64,000 nucleotides of DNA, taken from Martelella sp. NC20. GTDB taxonomy: Bacteria > Pseudomonadota > Alphaproteobacteria > Rhizobiales > Rhizobiaceae. This document shows positions 1 through 8,419 of this stretch, piece by piece. The stretch spans positions 62,001 to 126,000 of the forward strand of contig NZ_CP054863.1 in the NCBI RefSeq assembly GCF_013459645.1, read 5' to 3'. Each line of letters begins with the position of its first letter. Within the stretch, counting starts at the first letter, position 1. The notes beneath the pieces are model-generated. The model ran no database searches. It saw only the letters and a list, made by a program, of their open reading frames with translations, and was not told the origin of the DNA. The position numbers and the translations under genes were made by a program.

Positions 1-405
1 ATGGCGGCATGGGATATTATCTCCAGCACGATGCGACCGAAGCGCTATTCGCGTGACAGGTTCTTCAAGACGGACGAAGACGGCGGCATCTCCCGCTTCA
101 AGGCCCAGATATCTGGAATGAGCCAAAAGGAAATCGACGACGATGCCCGCGCCTGGCTACGGGAGCGAACGGTTTACACGATCATCCCGTTTCTTTGTCT
201 CGCTGCGATCCCGGCCCTGTTTGCCTTCGGCATTTTCAGCATTTTCACGCTCATAGCACTCATCGTTTTGGCACTTTTGTTAGCGGCCAAGGCCATGAAA
301 GCTGACTTTGCCTACTGGCAAATCCGACAGGGCCGTTTCGGCCCCTTTGCGGACTACCTCCAGCACCGTCTTCCTTACGACATGCAGATAATCAGGAAGG
401 ATTGA
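1..405 (+). CDS. small membrane protein upstream of dotA/traY
   Basis: This 134-residue protein has a charged N-terminal half (about residues 12-56) and then one long hydrophobic stretch (about 58-98) that can form two membrane-spanning helices, followed by a short cytosolic-type tail. It ends 3 bases before the TTG start of the DotA/TraY gene, so the two are almost certainly co-transcribed. In IncI plasmids the gene before traY is traX, and this could be its positional equivalent, but I recognise no diagnostic motif. The ATG is the first base of the window, so the true start could lie further upstream. Function is unknown; a role in the type IVB transfer apparatus is inferred from position only. 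Confidence 0.7.
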   Translation: MAAWDIISSTMRPKRYSRDRFFKTDEDGGISRFKAQISGMSQKEIDDDARAWLRERTVYTIIPFLCLAAIPALFAFGIFSIFTLIALIVLALLLAAKAMKADFAYWQIRQGRFGPFADYLQHRLPYDMQIIRKD

Positions 406-408
406 ACC

Positions 409-2628
409 TTGCGGCGATTTTTCAAAGGTCTGCCCCTGGCCTTCATCTTTACCAGTTCCGGCGCGTTCGCACAGGAAATCGATGTCGTGGACATTCTGTC
501 CGGCGGCGGCGACGAACGGACGAACACCTATCTGAACATGATTTTTGGTCCGCTTTTTCCCGGACCGAACGACAAAACCCTGATCTCGGTGCTGATCTCG
601 GACTTCAATATTCTGTTCTTCGCCCTCGGTGCGATCCTGTTGGCCTACAACATTATTATCGGGACGATGGAATCGGCGCACCACGGCGAGGTCCTCGGCC
701 GACGTCATTCATCGCTGTGGGCGCCGATCCGCACATTGGTCGCAGCAGCGCTGCTCATTCCTATCCCTGCGACGGGGTACAATGGCGTTCAGCACGCAGC
801 CGCCTATCTGGTGCAGTTTGGTACGGGCACAGCATCGTATTTTTGGCAGAAAAGCGTGGATCTCGTCTTCAACGACCATATGCCGATCGTTGGCACGGAC
901 ATGTCCCAAAAGGACGGTCAGTTCATTCAGGCTGTTTGGCGCATGGAAATGTGCCGGGCTGTCTACAACGCTGAGGCTGCAAAGGGCGGGGCCGACATTG
1001 CCGGCATTACCAAAAACTGGCGGACAACCGCCAGCGGCAGCTTAGCGCTCTCCTATGACATGCCCAACTATCGGGGTGCGTGCGGCACGATCACGCTTCC
1101 TTCAGAAACCAAAGGTTTTCAAAGGGTCGCTGCCTCGTCGGACAAAACATACGCCGATTATGCAAAAGCCATGCGCGACGCAGTTACTCAGATCACCAAC
1201 AACTATGCGCCGATGGCGGATTCGGTCGCCTTGGCCGTTTCTCAACGGCAGCCTTTGCCCGAATATAGGGGCCTTGCAGATGACCTTGCGGAATGGCGCG
1301 AGCTCCATGCCAACATCCTCAAGGACTATATTGCAACAGACAAACTTCAAAAGGATGTGCAATCCGCGGCGGCCGAAACAGAAACGATCAACATCAACGG
1401 CATCGGCGACAAAGAGCAGAACGTCGACCTGTCGGCCAGCCTAAAGGATGGCGGATGGCTGCAAGCGGGCTACTACTATCAGCTGATCAGCCGCTTTACC
1501 GCAGACACATCAGCCGTGGCCGGAGGAATTCCGCAGACGACCCCCGGTGGCGCGATCGGGGCAACGGCCAATCCGAAAGGACGTGTCGGTGAGTCAATTG
1601 CCTCGCAGTATGACGACGCCAACTGGTATCTGTTCGGTTCAGCCCAGGGAGACGTCACGAAATTCCTTGAGAGTTTCGCCGGCACCTACAATGGTGTCGT
1701 CGAATGGTGGAACGAGAGCGTCGCCCGAAGCGATGTTCGCGCCTTTACCAACGAGCGCGCAGCCTTTGCGGATTCAACGGCCGACATGACATCCTATATG
1801 GTGTCTGCCGGCAATCTGTACGAAGCCTTCGACTTTCTGAACCCGGCTGCCAATGACGGCGACCCTATGGTGGGCCTGATCGCCGTCGGCAATCAGCTGG
1901 CGTTCTATAGCGGCGTCATCATGATTTCGCTTGCGGTACTGGCAGCGGTTCCTTTTCTCGGACAGTCCGTGATCGCGTTCGCCGGCTTCCTCGGCTGGGT
2001 TTTGAGCGGAATCTCGGTTGCCGGCTACTTCATGGCGTTTGTGCTGCCAATGATCCCGACAGTGATTTGGGTCATCGGCGTGACGGCCTTCTTCCTTTTG
2101 GTCGTGGAGATGATCTTCGCCGCACCACTGTGGGCGATCGCTCACTTGTCGATGGAAGGCGAAGGTCTGGGCGGTCGGCAGGCCAGGCGCGGATACGTCA
2201 TGTTGCTGGCGCTGACGGCAACACCGGTGCTTATGCTCTTCGGGCTTCTTGTGGGCATGATCATCTTCCGGATTGGAGGAACGCTTCTCAACGGGGGCTT
2301 TTACTACGCTATCACCGCAGCGCAGGCTCTGTCTGGTGACAGCTACACCCAAATCACCTGGTTCATCGGCATCTTGGCCATCATGGTGTTTATGCTCTTC
2401 GCATATGTCGTCATGCTGGAACGCTCTTTTGCCTTGATCGCCGAATTTCCTGGCAAAGTGTTCCGACTGATCGAGCCGGATGCCGTCAGCGATCTCGACA
2501 CGCATGCAGCCATGCGGGCCAATGTTGCCGCTGGTGGAACAGCCGGTTCAATGGGCAGCCTGACGAGTTCGGCAGGCGGCGGCTTTACTAGAAGAATTGC
2601 AAGTAAGGCCCCTAAAACAAATGAGTAA
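409..2628 (+). CDS. dotA: DotA/TraY-family type IVB secretion membrane protein
   Basis: A 739-residue polytopic inner-membrane protein, close in length to TraY of IncI plasmids and shorter than Legionella DotA. It begins with a signal-peptide-like segment ending in SGAFA, has a hydrophobic segment near residues 63-85, a large hydrophilic periplasmic-type middle region (about 130-470), and then a cluster of hydrophobic helices from about 490 to 680. DotA/TraY is needed for substrate transfer by Dot/Icm-type (type IVB) systems. The start codon is TTG, chosen because AGGAAGG lies about 9 bases upstream and because it gives a complete signal sequence. The family call rests on overall architecture and on dotB, dotC and dotD homologues at 31-34 kb. 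Confidence 0.8.
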   Translation: MRRFFKGLPLAFIFTSSGAFAQEIDVVDILSGGGDERTNTYLNMIFGPLFPGPNDKTLISVLISDFNILFFALGAILLAYNIIIGTMESAHHGEVLGRRHSSLWAPIRTLVAAALLIPIPATGYNGVQHAAAYLVQFGTGTASYFWQKSVDLVFNDHMPIVGTDMSQKDGQFIQAVWRMEMCRAVYNAEAAKGGADIAGITKNWRTTASGSLALSYDMPNYRGACGTITLPSETKGFQRVAASSDKTYADYAKAMRDAVTQITNNYAPMADSVALAVSQRQPLPEYRGLADDLAEWRELHANILKDYIATDKLQKDVQSAAAETETININGIGDKEQNVDLSASLKDGGWLQAGYYYQLISRFTADTSAVAGGIPQTTPGGAIGATANPKGRVGESIASQYDDANWYLFGSAQGDVTKFLESFAGTYNGVVEWWNESVARSDVRAFTNERAAFADSTADMTSYMVSAGNLYEAFDFLNPAANDGDPMVGLIAVGNQLAFYSGVIMISLAVLAAVPFLGQSVIAFAGFLGWVLSGISVAGYFMAFVLPMIPTVIWVIGVTAFFLLVVEMIFAAPLWAIAHLSMEGEGLGGRQARRGYVMLLALTATPVLMLFGLLVGMIIFRIGGTLLNGGFYYAITAAQALSGDSYTQITWFIGILAIMVFMLFAYVVMLERSFALIAEFPGKVFRLIEPDAVSDLDTHAAMRANVAAGGTAGSMGSLTSSAGGGFTRRIASKAPKTNE

Positions 2629-2641
2629 GGAAGGACAGGAA

Positions 2642-2818
2642 ATGGTTGGCACCAACTCGCCCGTTTCAGTTCGGTTGGATGTCGATACGCGCGAGAGACT
2701 GAACGCCTTGGCCAATCGACTGGACAGCACCCCACACGCACTAATGCGTCAAGCTGTTGCAGAATTTGTCGAAAGGCGCTCGACGGCAGTTCCGGCTCAA
2801 ACGCCAAAGCAAAACTGA
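2642..2818 (+). CDS. ribbon-helix-helix (CopG/Arc-type) DNA-binding protein
   Basis: A 58-residue protein whose core, VSVRLDVDTRERLNALANR, has the beta strand followed by two helices typical of ribbon-helix-helix repressors; the second helix region contains STPHALMRQAVAEF. Such proteins on plasmids usually repress transfer operons or act as antitoxins. The ATG at 2642 is preferred because GGAAGGACAGGAA lies directly upstream; an in-frame ATG at 2621 overlapping the dotA stop would add 7 residues. It directly follows dotA on the same strand with no toxin gene after it, so autoregulation of the transfer operon is the more likely job, but this is inference. Confidence 0.6.
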   Translation: MVGTNSPVSVRLDVDTRERLNALANRLDSTPHALMRQAVAEFVERRSTAVPAQTPKQN

Positions 2819-3487
2819 CGGTGGTCAAGTGTCCTTTGAGAACGGCCGACTAGATCAGCCGGGCGTTTCTAGTTTTCAGCGACTGATCTGATCATGCTAG
2901 GCGCATATCAGGAGTGCCGGCTGCGCCGCCGCGTCAATCCCTGAGCTTTCCGATTGCATATGCTATCTGTCGACGACTACTGGACACTGAAAAGCTAGGA
3001 GAAGAATGGCGGAAAAGCGCCCCCATTTCGGTCGTTCATCCTCACTTGACCTTATACTGAAAGCAGCCGTTCGTTGCACGCCGAGCGAAGCCCCATAAGA
3101 GTGGAAAGCGGTCAATGGCTGCGGTTGCGAGATTGCATTGCGAATAATTGAAAAAGCCGACGATTCAACGATTAAGGTTCCGATTTCGTCATTTTCACTT
3201 ACCTTGCGCTTGGATTTGGGAATCCTCCTCGGACGAGTGCAACCACAATTGCAGTTGACGATTGCCCAGCTTGGTGAACACAGGTATTGATGTCGTCTTG
3301 CGGGGAGCCCACCGGGGCCTCCTTCCGAGTGGATTCAAGCGCGCTCAGTACGCCAATCTTCTTTCCAAGGCCTTTCGAATGCGGCTAGGGCCAGTCGTGC
3401 GTCCTTGCCTGAAGCCACCATTTGATGTTGCGAGATGGATTGACCTACTGAGGTGTTGATTGCCACTGATGGGTTGGATGCCCGTTA
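2819..3487. other. intergenic region without a supportable gene
   Basis: About 670 bases separate the ribbon-helix-helix gene from the first cargo sequence. The open frames here are short, lack ribosome-binding sites and resemble no known protein. The stretch probably marks the junction between the conserved transfer block and the cargo region. No inverted repeat or integrase-like remnant was recognised. Confidence 0.5.
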
Positions 3488-3632
3488 GGTTTGCAGCCAT
3501 CTCGAACGAAAAGGCGTTTGCCACCTTCTTCCCCATATCGAAGCTGGGGAACATACTGACGCTCGAGAGTTGCCACGCGCTCGCGATCGCGATCAGTCTA
3601 GCATAGCTCGGCCCTCGGAGAGCACCCTGGGA
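3488..3632 (+). pseudogene. trpB 3'-terminal remnant
   Basis: Translated in one frame this stretch gives AAISNEKAFATFFPISKLGN followed by a segment containing LESCHALAIAISLA, which matches residues about 335-375 of the intact TrpB at 16693-17925 (AISNEEVIATFFRIAKSEG, LESCHALAFAINLA). Nucleotide similarity to about 17700-17845 is obvious and continues past an in-frame TAG into the CCCTCGGA...CCTGG part of the gene. Everything 5' of it is lost. It is a decayed copy, in the same orientation as the intact gene, and has no expected function. Confidence 0.8.
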
Positions 3633-3705
3633 GATCGAGACAGCCTTGAGAGCTAAGCCGGGACTGCGGCTCTGGGCGCTCGATCACGCTGTCCGGAAGC
3701 CATGG

Positions 3706-4740
3706 CTAACTTTCAGACATAAGCTCCGAGTTTTTCATTCGAGGCGAAGCCTGAAAGTTGCTTCGCGTTGTTCGTGCCTCTAGCTCTTCCAGTCCTTCCT
3801 CCCAGCCGACGATTGGCAGATAGTCGAGTTCGTGTTCCGCTTTGGAGATATCGAGCGTGATCTCAACAGCACTCGTCGCATATTCCTGAAAGCTCAGAGG
3901 CCCGCGCAGACGACCTCCGGACAAGCGATAAAAGCCATCGCCCACTCGCGCCAGCATGCGCAGCAAGAAGCGCGGTACTGATTTGTCAGGGGGCGAAATC
4001 CCCTGCGTCGCGAGCAGACCTGTCACGGTATCCCTAAACGGCCGGGCCGGGCCATCGCAGATATGATAGACTTCACCGCCCCGCCCATTGGCAAGTGCCA
4101 GATCGACCGCATGACAGAGGTTGGCCACATGCGTCGTGGAGGAAAGGTACTTTCCGCCGGAGATCCAGGCAAACTGTCCGCTTCGCACCATGGCTGCAAG
4201 CGTGGGCAGGGCTGTGGTGTCGTCTCGCCCCCAGATCATGCGGGGTCGAAGGACAATCACGGCCATAGCGTCACTGCTCCCGCTGAGCGCGGCCTTCTCC
4301 GCTTCGGCTTTGCCGGCGGAATAAGCGCCAGCATGATGTATAGGGATGGGACGTCTCTCGTTGACGTTGCACAGGGGGTGGCCGCCCTGCAGCACTGAAT
4401 CCGAACTGATGTGCACAAGACGCTGGATGCCCGCAGTAGAGGCGGCGGCGATGACGGCGGCAGTGCCATGGGCGTTGTCTGCATGAGCGACCCGGCCGGG
4501 TCCATGGTCAAGGTTAGCGGCCGCATGGACAAGTTCTGTTGCTCCGACCATGAGGGGTGAGAGGTTATCGCGCAGCATATCACCTCGAACCGAAGTGGCC
4601 CCCAATTTGGAGACTACCGCCGCACCGCTATCGCTGCGGGCGAGCCCCGTCACTCGGTGCCCGGCGCCTATGAAGTGTCGAATTAGGTTTCGCCCCACAT
4701 AGCCGCTCGCGCCGGTGATAAAGATGTGCCGTTCAGTCAT
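3706..4740 (-). CDS. extended-SDR NAD(P)-dependent epimerase/dehydratase-like protein
   Basis: A 344-residue extended short-chain dehydrogenase. The N-terminus carries the nucleotide-binding GASGYVG motif (residues about 10-16), and the catalytic YSAGK (Tyr-x3-Lys) follows near residue 140 with HISSDS upstream as the catalytic Ser region. The C-terminal substrate domain resembles sterol/3-beta-hydroxysteroid dehydrogenase-type and sugar epimerase-type SDRs; the substrate cannot be told. Its start overlaps the end of the TetR gene by 8 bases, so the two form one operon under the palindrome at 5314-5345. This pair lies exactly between the trpB and cupin remnants, suggesting it inserted into that older copy. 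Confidence 0.8.
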   Translation of the reverse strand: MTERHIFITGASGYVGRNLIRHFIGAGHRVTGLARSDSGAAVVSKLGATSVRGDMLRDNLSPLMVGATELVHAAANLDHGPGRVAHADNAHGTAAVIAAASTAGIQRLVHISSDSVLQGGHPLCNVNERRPIPIHHAGAYSAGKAEAEKAALSGSSDAMAVIVLRPRMIWGRDDTTALPTLAAMVRSGQFAWISGGKYLSSTTHVANLCHAVDLALANGRGGEVYHICDGPARPFRDTVTGLLATQGISPPDKSVPRFLLRMLARVGDGFYRLSGGRLRGPLSFQEYATSAVEITLDISKAEHELDYLPIVGWEEGLEELEARTTRSNFQASPRMKNSELMSES

Positions 4741-5305
4741 TTGCGTCCTCCCCGAGAGGGGTGCCTTTTTGGGCGAGCGTTCTTATGTCATCGAGAATTT
4801 CAGCGCGTTCGGTTTCGCTCCACGCAACCAGTCCCATGTGTTGCTGGAACTTGAATCCTTCGAGAGCAAGCCAAGCCAGCCGCGTCGTGCGGGCATCCGC
4901 AGCGGCCTCTATCAGTTCCGCGCGTAAATTTTCCTGGTTTGACCGAAACTCGCTACGAAGCGCTTCATCCTGCATCAACGCAGAGACCAGCCCAAGGACT
5001 GCGGCGTTGCCTCCATCGTCCCACGGCGTCCTCTTGGCGGCTTCGATTCTGCCGAGCAGCGGCGCATCCGGCTGCCCGGCGAACTCTGCTTCGCAACTCG
5101 TATTGAACGCGTTGTCAGCCTTGATCGTTCGCGTGACGAGGGCAGCCAGAAGATCCCGTTTGCTGGTGTGCTCGTACAGCACAGTCGCCTTGGAAACGCC
5201 GGCCTCTTTGGCAACGGCGCCGAGACTCAGCACGCCATCGCGGGCGATCACGCGTTCGACGGCGTTGAGGATATCGTCCTGATCATGTTTGCGGGGGCGT
5301 GGCAT
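4733..5305 (-). CDS. TetR-family transcriptional regulator
   Basis: A 190-residue TetR regulator. Residues about 10-55 form the helix-turn-helix DNA-binding domain (DDILNAVERVIARDG, then AKEAGVSKATVLYEHTSKRD); the rest is a helical ligand-binding and dimerisation domain of the TetR_C type. A perfect 14-bp-arm palindrome begins 9 bases upstream of its start codon, the expected place for autorepression. The downstream SDR gene overlaps its 3' end, so a ligand of the SDR pathway may be the inducer. The call is secure at family level only. Confidence 0.85.
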   Translation of the reverse strand: MPRPRKHDQDDILNAVERVIARDGVLSLGAVAKEAGVSKATVLYEHTSKRDLLAALVTRTIKADNAFNTSCEAEFAGQPDAPLLGRIEAAKRTPWDDGGNAAVLGLVSALMQDEALRSEFRSNQENLRAELIEAAADARTTRLAWLALEGFKFQQHMGLVAWSETERAEILDDIRTLAQKGTPLGEDAND

Positions 5306-5313
5306 ATGGCTTC

Positions 5314-5345
5314 TAATTTATTTCCGACCGTTCGGAAATAAATTA
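5314..5345. promoter_or_regulatory. palindromic operator upstream of tetR
   Basis: Perfect inverted repeat with arms TAATTTATTTCCGA (5314-5327) and TCGGAAATAAATTA (5332-5345) around the spacer CCGT. It lies just upstream of the TetR start at 5305. TetR proteins classically bind such palindromes, so this is the probable operator of the tetR-SDR operon. The AT-rich arms could also contain the promoter -10 region. Confidence 0.7.
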
Positions 5346-5395
5346 ACACATATTAATCTGTCAAGACGTTTCGTGACAAAAGCCGAATTCTGCGC

Positions 5396-5545
5396 CAACC
5401 TCTTGATTATCTTCCGGGACCCCAACGACGTCATCGACGACGATATCGGTCTCCAACGCTTGCTTGCAGCCATGCCGTCCTAACCTGTCCGTAGCCGCCC
5501 CCATGACGTTGATCCGCCAGGTTGGCGACAAAGATGTCGGCACTG
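5396..5545 (-). pseudogene. cupin gene remnant
   Basis: The plus-strand text here shares GACGTCATCGACGACGATAT plus CGGTCTCCA, and TTGATCCGCCAGGTTGGCG, with the intact cupin gene at 18049-18396, in the same order and orientation. On the minus strand one frame still reads LETDIVVDDV, the central cupin motif of the intact protein, and another encodes the ANLADQ region, so indels have destroyed the reading frame. It is a decayed paralogue and the partner of the trpB remnant at 3488-3632. Confidence 0.8.
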
Positions 5546-5606
5546 AGTAGTTGGGCCTTGAGTGAATAACCCACGCTGTAGATCGTCTATTATGCGAACA
5601 GAACCG

Positions 5607-6026
5607 TCATTCGGCGTCTGCGGCCATCCGTGCGATGTCGCCCAGGCTCATAGAGTTGTATCGCGCCAAGACTGCACGTGCTGCGTCGGAATCGATTTTG
5701 GCAAACGCGCTGTTCACGGCGCTCTCCACCGGGCAACCTGGGTGGTCGCGTGGCCCCGAAGAGGTGGACCAGCCAGGGCGACCAAGCGCCTCGAAAACCT
5801 CGGCAACGGATATGGAGTCTAGTGATCTTGTCACACACCAGCCGCCACTTCGTCCCCTTGTAGTTTCGATCAGCCCGTTCTCACGTAAGCCGGCCAGCAT
5901 GCGCCGGACCACGACTGCATTGATCGACAACATCTTCGCGATCTCGGCCGATGACATTACCCGCTCCCGGAGCGACAGATGAATCAGTGCGTGCAGAACA
6001 CGGGGAAGTCTGAGGTCAGGCGTCAC
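5607..6026 (-). CDS. Rrf2-family transcriptional regulator
   Basis: A 139-residue Rrf2 regulator. The N-terminal winged helix reads LPRVLHALIHLSLRE then SSAEIAKMLSINAVVVRRML, and GRSGGW is the wing signature. A GPRDHPGCPVESAV segment follows, where cluster-binding Rrf2 members have three cysteines; only one Cys is visible here, so it probably does not hold an iron-sulfur cluster. The GTG at 6026 is chosen because AAGGA lies 7 bases upstream and the protein then begins as family members do. It is divergent from the epoxide-hydrolase-like gene, which it probably controls through the 190-base intergenic region. Confidence 0.8.
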   Translation of the reverse strand: MTPDLRLPRVLHALIHLSLRERVMSSAEIAKMLSINAVVVRRMLAGLRENGLIETTRGRSGGWCVTRSLDSISVAEVFEALGRPGWSTSSGPRDHPGCPVESAVNSAFAKIDSDAARAVLARYNSMSLGDIARMAADAE

Positions 6027-6062
6027 GCAAATATCCTTAAATGTAGCATCAGGAATTACATT

Positions 6063-6081
6063 ATACGGCTTTGCCGTGTAT
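6063..6081. promoter_or_regulatory. possible operator between rrf2 and the hydrolase gene
   Basis: Interrupted inverted repeat ATACGGC-TTT-GCCGTGTAT in the divergent intergenic region, 37 bases upstream of the Rrf2 start. Rrf2 proteins bind dyad sites of this size, but no footprint evidence is available and the repeat is short. Confidence 0.35.
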
Positions 6082-6214
6082 ATGTTACCTCGCATGTCAC
6101 ATATTGGAGCGCCACGGTGAACCGTGGTCAAGCCATCAAAGTGCTCGCGGCCCCAGCCATTCTGTCTTTCATCGGGAGCAGGCGAGCAAGGGTTGCCCTT
6201 ACGGAGACAACGAG

Positions 6215-7210
6215 ATGACCAAGCTAAATTACCGAGATGTCGAGGCCAATGGCCTCCGGATGCGGGTTGCCGACCATGGCGAGGGGTCGCTTGTCCTGCT
6301 CTGCCACGGCTTTCCGGAATCGGCCTATGCGTGGCGCCACCAGCTTTTTGATCTTGCAGAGGCGGGATACCGCGCTGTTGCGCCTGACTTGCGGGGTATC
6401 GGGGGAACGTCGGCCCCCGCCGATACGGAGGCATATGCGCTTCAGCACCTCGTCGCCGATGTTGTTGCCTTGCTGGACGCGCTTGGCGCGGCCAAGGCGG
6501 TTATCGTTGGCAATGACTGGGGCGCAACGCTTGCTTGGCAGGCCGCGCTGTTGCGCCCGGACCGATTTCGTGCGGTCGCTGCTGTCGGCGTGCCGATCAT
6601 GAGCCAGCCTCCGGTGGCGCCGACACAGATATTTCCGCAGACCGAGGATGCTCTTTTCTACACGCTCTATTTCCAGAACGAGGGCGTTGCAGAGAAGGAG
6701 TTCGAAGCCGATATCCGCCGAACGCTGCTCAAGATCTACCATGCAGCATCGGACGGAGCAGGCCCCCGCATCGAGGGAGACGGGACGCCCAATCCATTCG
6801 GGATGGTTTCACAAGAAAGTGGCTTGCTCTCTTCTCTTCCGATGCCGGAGCGAGCCCCGTCATGGCTATCCGATGAGGACCTCGCTGTTTTCGTTTCAGA
6901 TTATGTTCAGAGCGGCTTTCGGGGTGGGCTGAACCTCTATCGCAACTTGGACCGGAATTGGGCGCTGCACGCGGCATTTGCTGGTCTTCCGGTCCAGGTG
7001 CCCGCCCTTTATATGGTCGGCTCTCGCGATACCGGACTCTCTATGTCGGGTATGCGACAGATGGTCGAGGCACAAAAAGACCTCGCGCCACAGCTACGCG
7101 AACCAATTTTCCTTGATGGCTGCGGGCACTGGGCGCCCCAAGAGCAGTCGGCGCGAGTTAGCGAGAACCTTCTCCGCTTTCTTGCAGAGGTCACGTCGCA
7201 AGAAATATAG
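6215..7210 (+). CDS. alpha/beta hydrolase, epoxide hydrolase-like
   Basis: A 331-residue alpha/beta-hydrolase. HGFPESAYAWRHQL (from residue 31) carries the oxyanion-hole HGxP motif, and GNDWGA contains the nucleophile Asp101 with the flanking Trp typical of soluble epoxide hydrolases and haloalkane/fluoroacetate dehalogenases. A C-terminal GCGHWAPQE supplies the catalytic His. The cap domain contains RNLDRNW, seen in epoxide hydrolases. The start at 6215 has GGAG 9 bases upstream. It is divergent from rrf2 and converges with the amidohydrolase. Epoxide hydrolase is the best guess; dehalogenase activity cannot be excluded. Confidence 0.8.
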   Translation: MTKLNYRDVEANGLRMRVADHGEGSLVLLCHGFPESAYAWRHQLFDLAEAGYRAVAPDLRGIGGTSAPADTEAYALQHLVADVVALLDALGAAKAVIVGNDWGATLAWQAALLRPDRFRAVAAVGVPIMSQPPVAPTQIFPQTEDALFYTLYFQNEGVAEKEFEADIRRTLLKIYHAASDGAGPRIEGDGTPNPFGMVSQESGLLSSLPMPERAPSWLSDEDLAVFVSDYVQSGFRGGLNLYRNLDRNWALHAAFAGLPVQVPALYMVGSRDTGLSMSGMRQMVEAQKDLAPQLREPIFLDGCGHWAPQEQSARVSENLLRFLAEVTSQEI

Positions 7211-7212
7211 TT

Positions 7213-8355
7213 TTAAACCTTTATGCCGAACAGCTTTGCCGCATTCCGGTAAGCGATTTTTTCCTTGGCTTCGCGTGGCAGGTCCACGGCCCGGAACCAG
7301 TCGGTTCCCTGCTTCATGTCTGCAAACGGGTAATCGATCCCGAACATCACCCGGTCCACGCTGATGTATCTCAGCAAGAGATGAAGCAGTTCGTCCTGGA
7401 AGAATGCGCTGGTCGTGTACCAGAAATTGTCGCTGAAATATTGCCCGAGGGGCTTGTTCAGCGCGTCTTGGGTCGACTCGCTCATATCGCCCACGATCCG
7501 CTCGTAGTAGAATGGAAGACCCTCTCCCATGTGGCCAATGATCATCTGCAGCTTGGGGTATCTGTCGAACACGCCCGTCAGGACGAGCCGAAGGCATTGC
7601 GTAAGCACCTCCTGGTGCCACCCATATCCCGAACCGCTGAAAATGTAATTCTGGAACTCCTGGTCATAGCCCGGCCGCACAGTATGGTAGTAGATATTGA
7701 AGACGGCTTCCGGCGGGAAACCTGGGTGCAGGTAAATGGGTACGCCAAGCGCTTCGGCGCGCGCCAGAAGGGGCTCGAAATCGGGATGGTCGAGAAATTT
7801 TTCGCCGATGAATCCATTGGTCATGGCGCCGACAAAGCCATCTTCCCGAACGGCGCGTTCCAGTTCGTCCGCTGAAGCTTCCGGGTTCTGCAGCGGCAGG
7901 GTTGCATAGGCCTGGAACCGCCCCGGATAGGCCTTCATCGGACCATCGGCGATCATCTTGTTCAGGCGAACCGCAAAATCAATGCCTTCCTGGCCGGGGA
8001 CATCCTGCACGCCCGGCGTATGCGCGGACAGGATTTGAACGTTGAGCCCGGCCGCATCCATGGCTGCGATGCGGCCAGCGCCGATTTCGTCGAGGCCGGT
8101 TTCCTTCAGATACGCGACGTGCTCGTCGTTGATCGCGTTCAGCGCAATGAGTTCGTCGGTGGTGTAGGTCTCTTCCGTGGCGATAAACGGCAGGTCCCGG
8201 TCACGATCCGCGATGACCGACGGCTCCGCCGCGGCAGCGCGGGAGATAATGGCAGGCGCCGACAGCCCAGCGCCAACGCCGAGGATTGTCGCGCCGCTCA
8301 GAAAGGTGCGGCGTCCCGTTGAAAGGGACATAAGAGGTTTCGCGATCGACTTCAT
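7213..8355 (-). CDS. Tat-exported amidohydrolase-2 family protein
   Basis: A 380-residue metal-dependent hydrolase/decarboxylase of the amidohydrolase-2 (ACMSD, gamma-resorcylate decarboxylase) type. The N-terminus has a twin-arginine signal (GRRTFLSG then a hydrophobic run ending SRAAAA). The mature part begins with FIATEETY, aligning with the metal-binding EEH of this family but with the His missing, then YLHPGFPP and a C-terminal FGIDYPF supply the expected His and Asp ligands. The ATG at 8355 is preferred over an upstream TTG because GGAG lies 9 bases before it. It converges with the hydrolase gene, ending 2 bases beyond it. The substrate is unknown, probably an aromatic acid or lactone. 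Confidence 0.75.
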   Translation of the reverse strand: MKSIAKPLMSLSTGRRTFLSGATILGVGAGLSAPAIISRAAAAEPSVIADRDRDLPFIATEETYTTDELIALNAINDEHVAYLKETGLDEIGAGRIAAMDAAGLNVQILSAHTPGVQDVPGQEGIDFAVRLNKMIADGPMKAYPGRFQAYATLPLQNPEASADELERAVREDGFVGAMTNGFIGEKFLDHPDFEPLLARAEALGVPIYLHPGFPPEAVFNIYYHTVRPGYDQEFQNYIFSGSGYGWHQEVLTQCLRLVLTGVFDRYPKLQMIIGHMGEGLPFYYERIVGDMSESTQDALNKPLGQYFSDNFWYTTSAFFQDELLHLLLRYISVDRVMFGIDYPFADMKQGTDWFRAVDLPREAKEKIAYRNAAKLFGIKV

Positions 8356-8419
8356 GTGCTTCAGCTCCAATGTTTACATTGATGGGTTTGGCTCGTCCCG
8401 GCCAATAGCGGCGGGCAGG

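Noticed and set aside
3262..3459. 65-aa open frame in the gap before the trpB remnant
   Set aside because: No ribosome-binding site, no recognisable similarity, and it lies in a stretch of decayed sequence.
6071..6214. Upstream extension of the epoxide-hydrolase-like gene
   Set aside because: The added 48 residues are not family-like and the ATG at 6215 has its own GGAG site.
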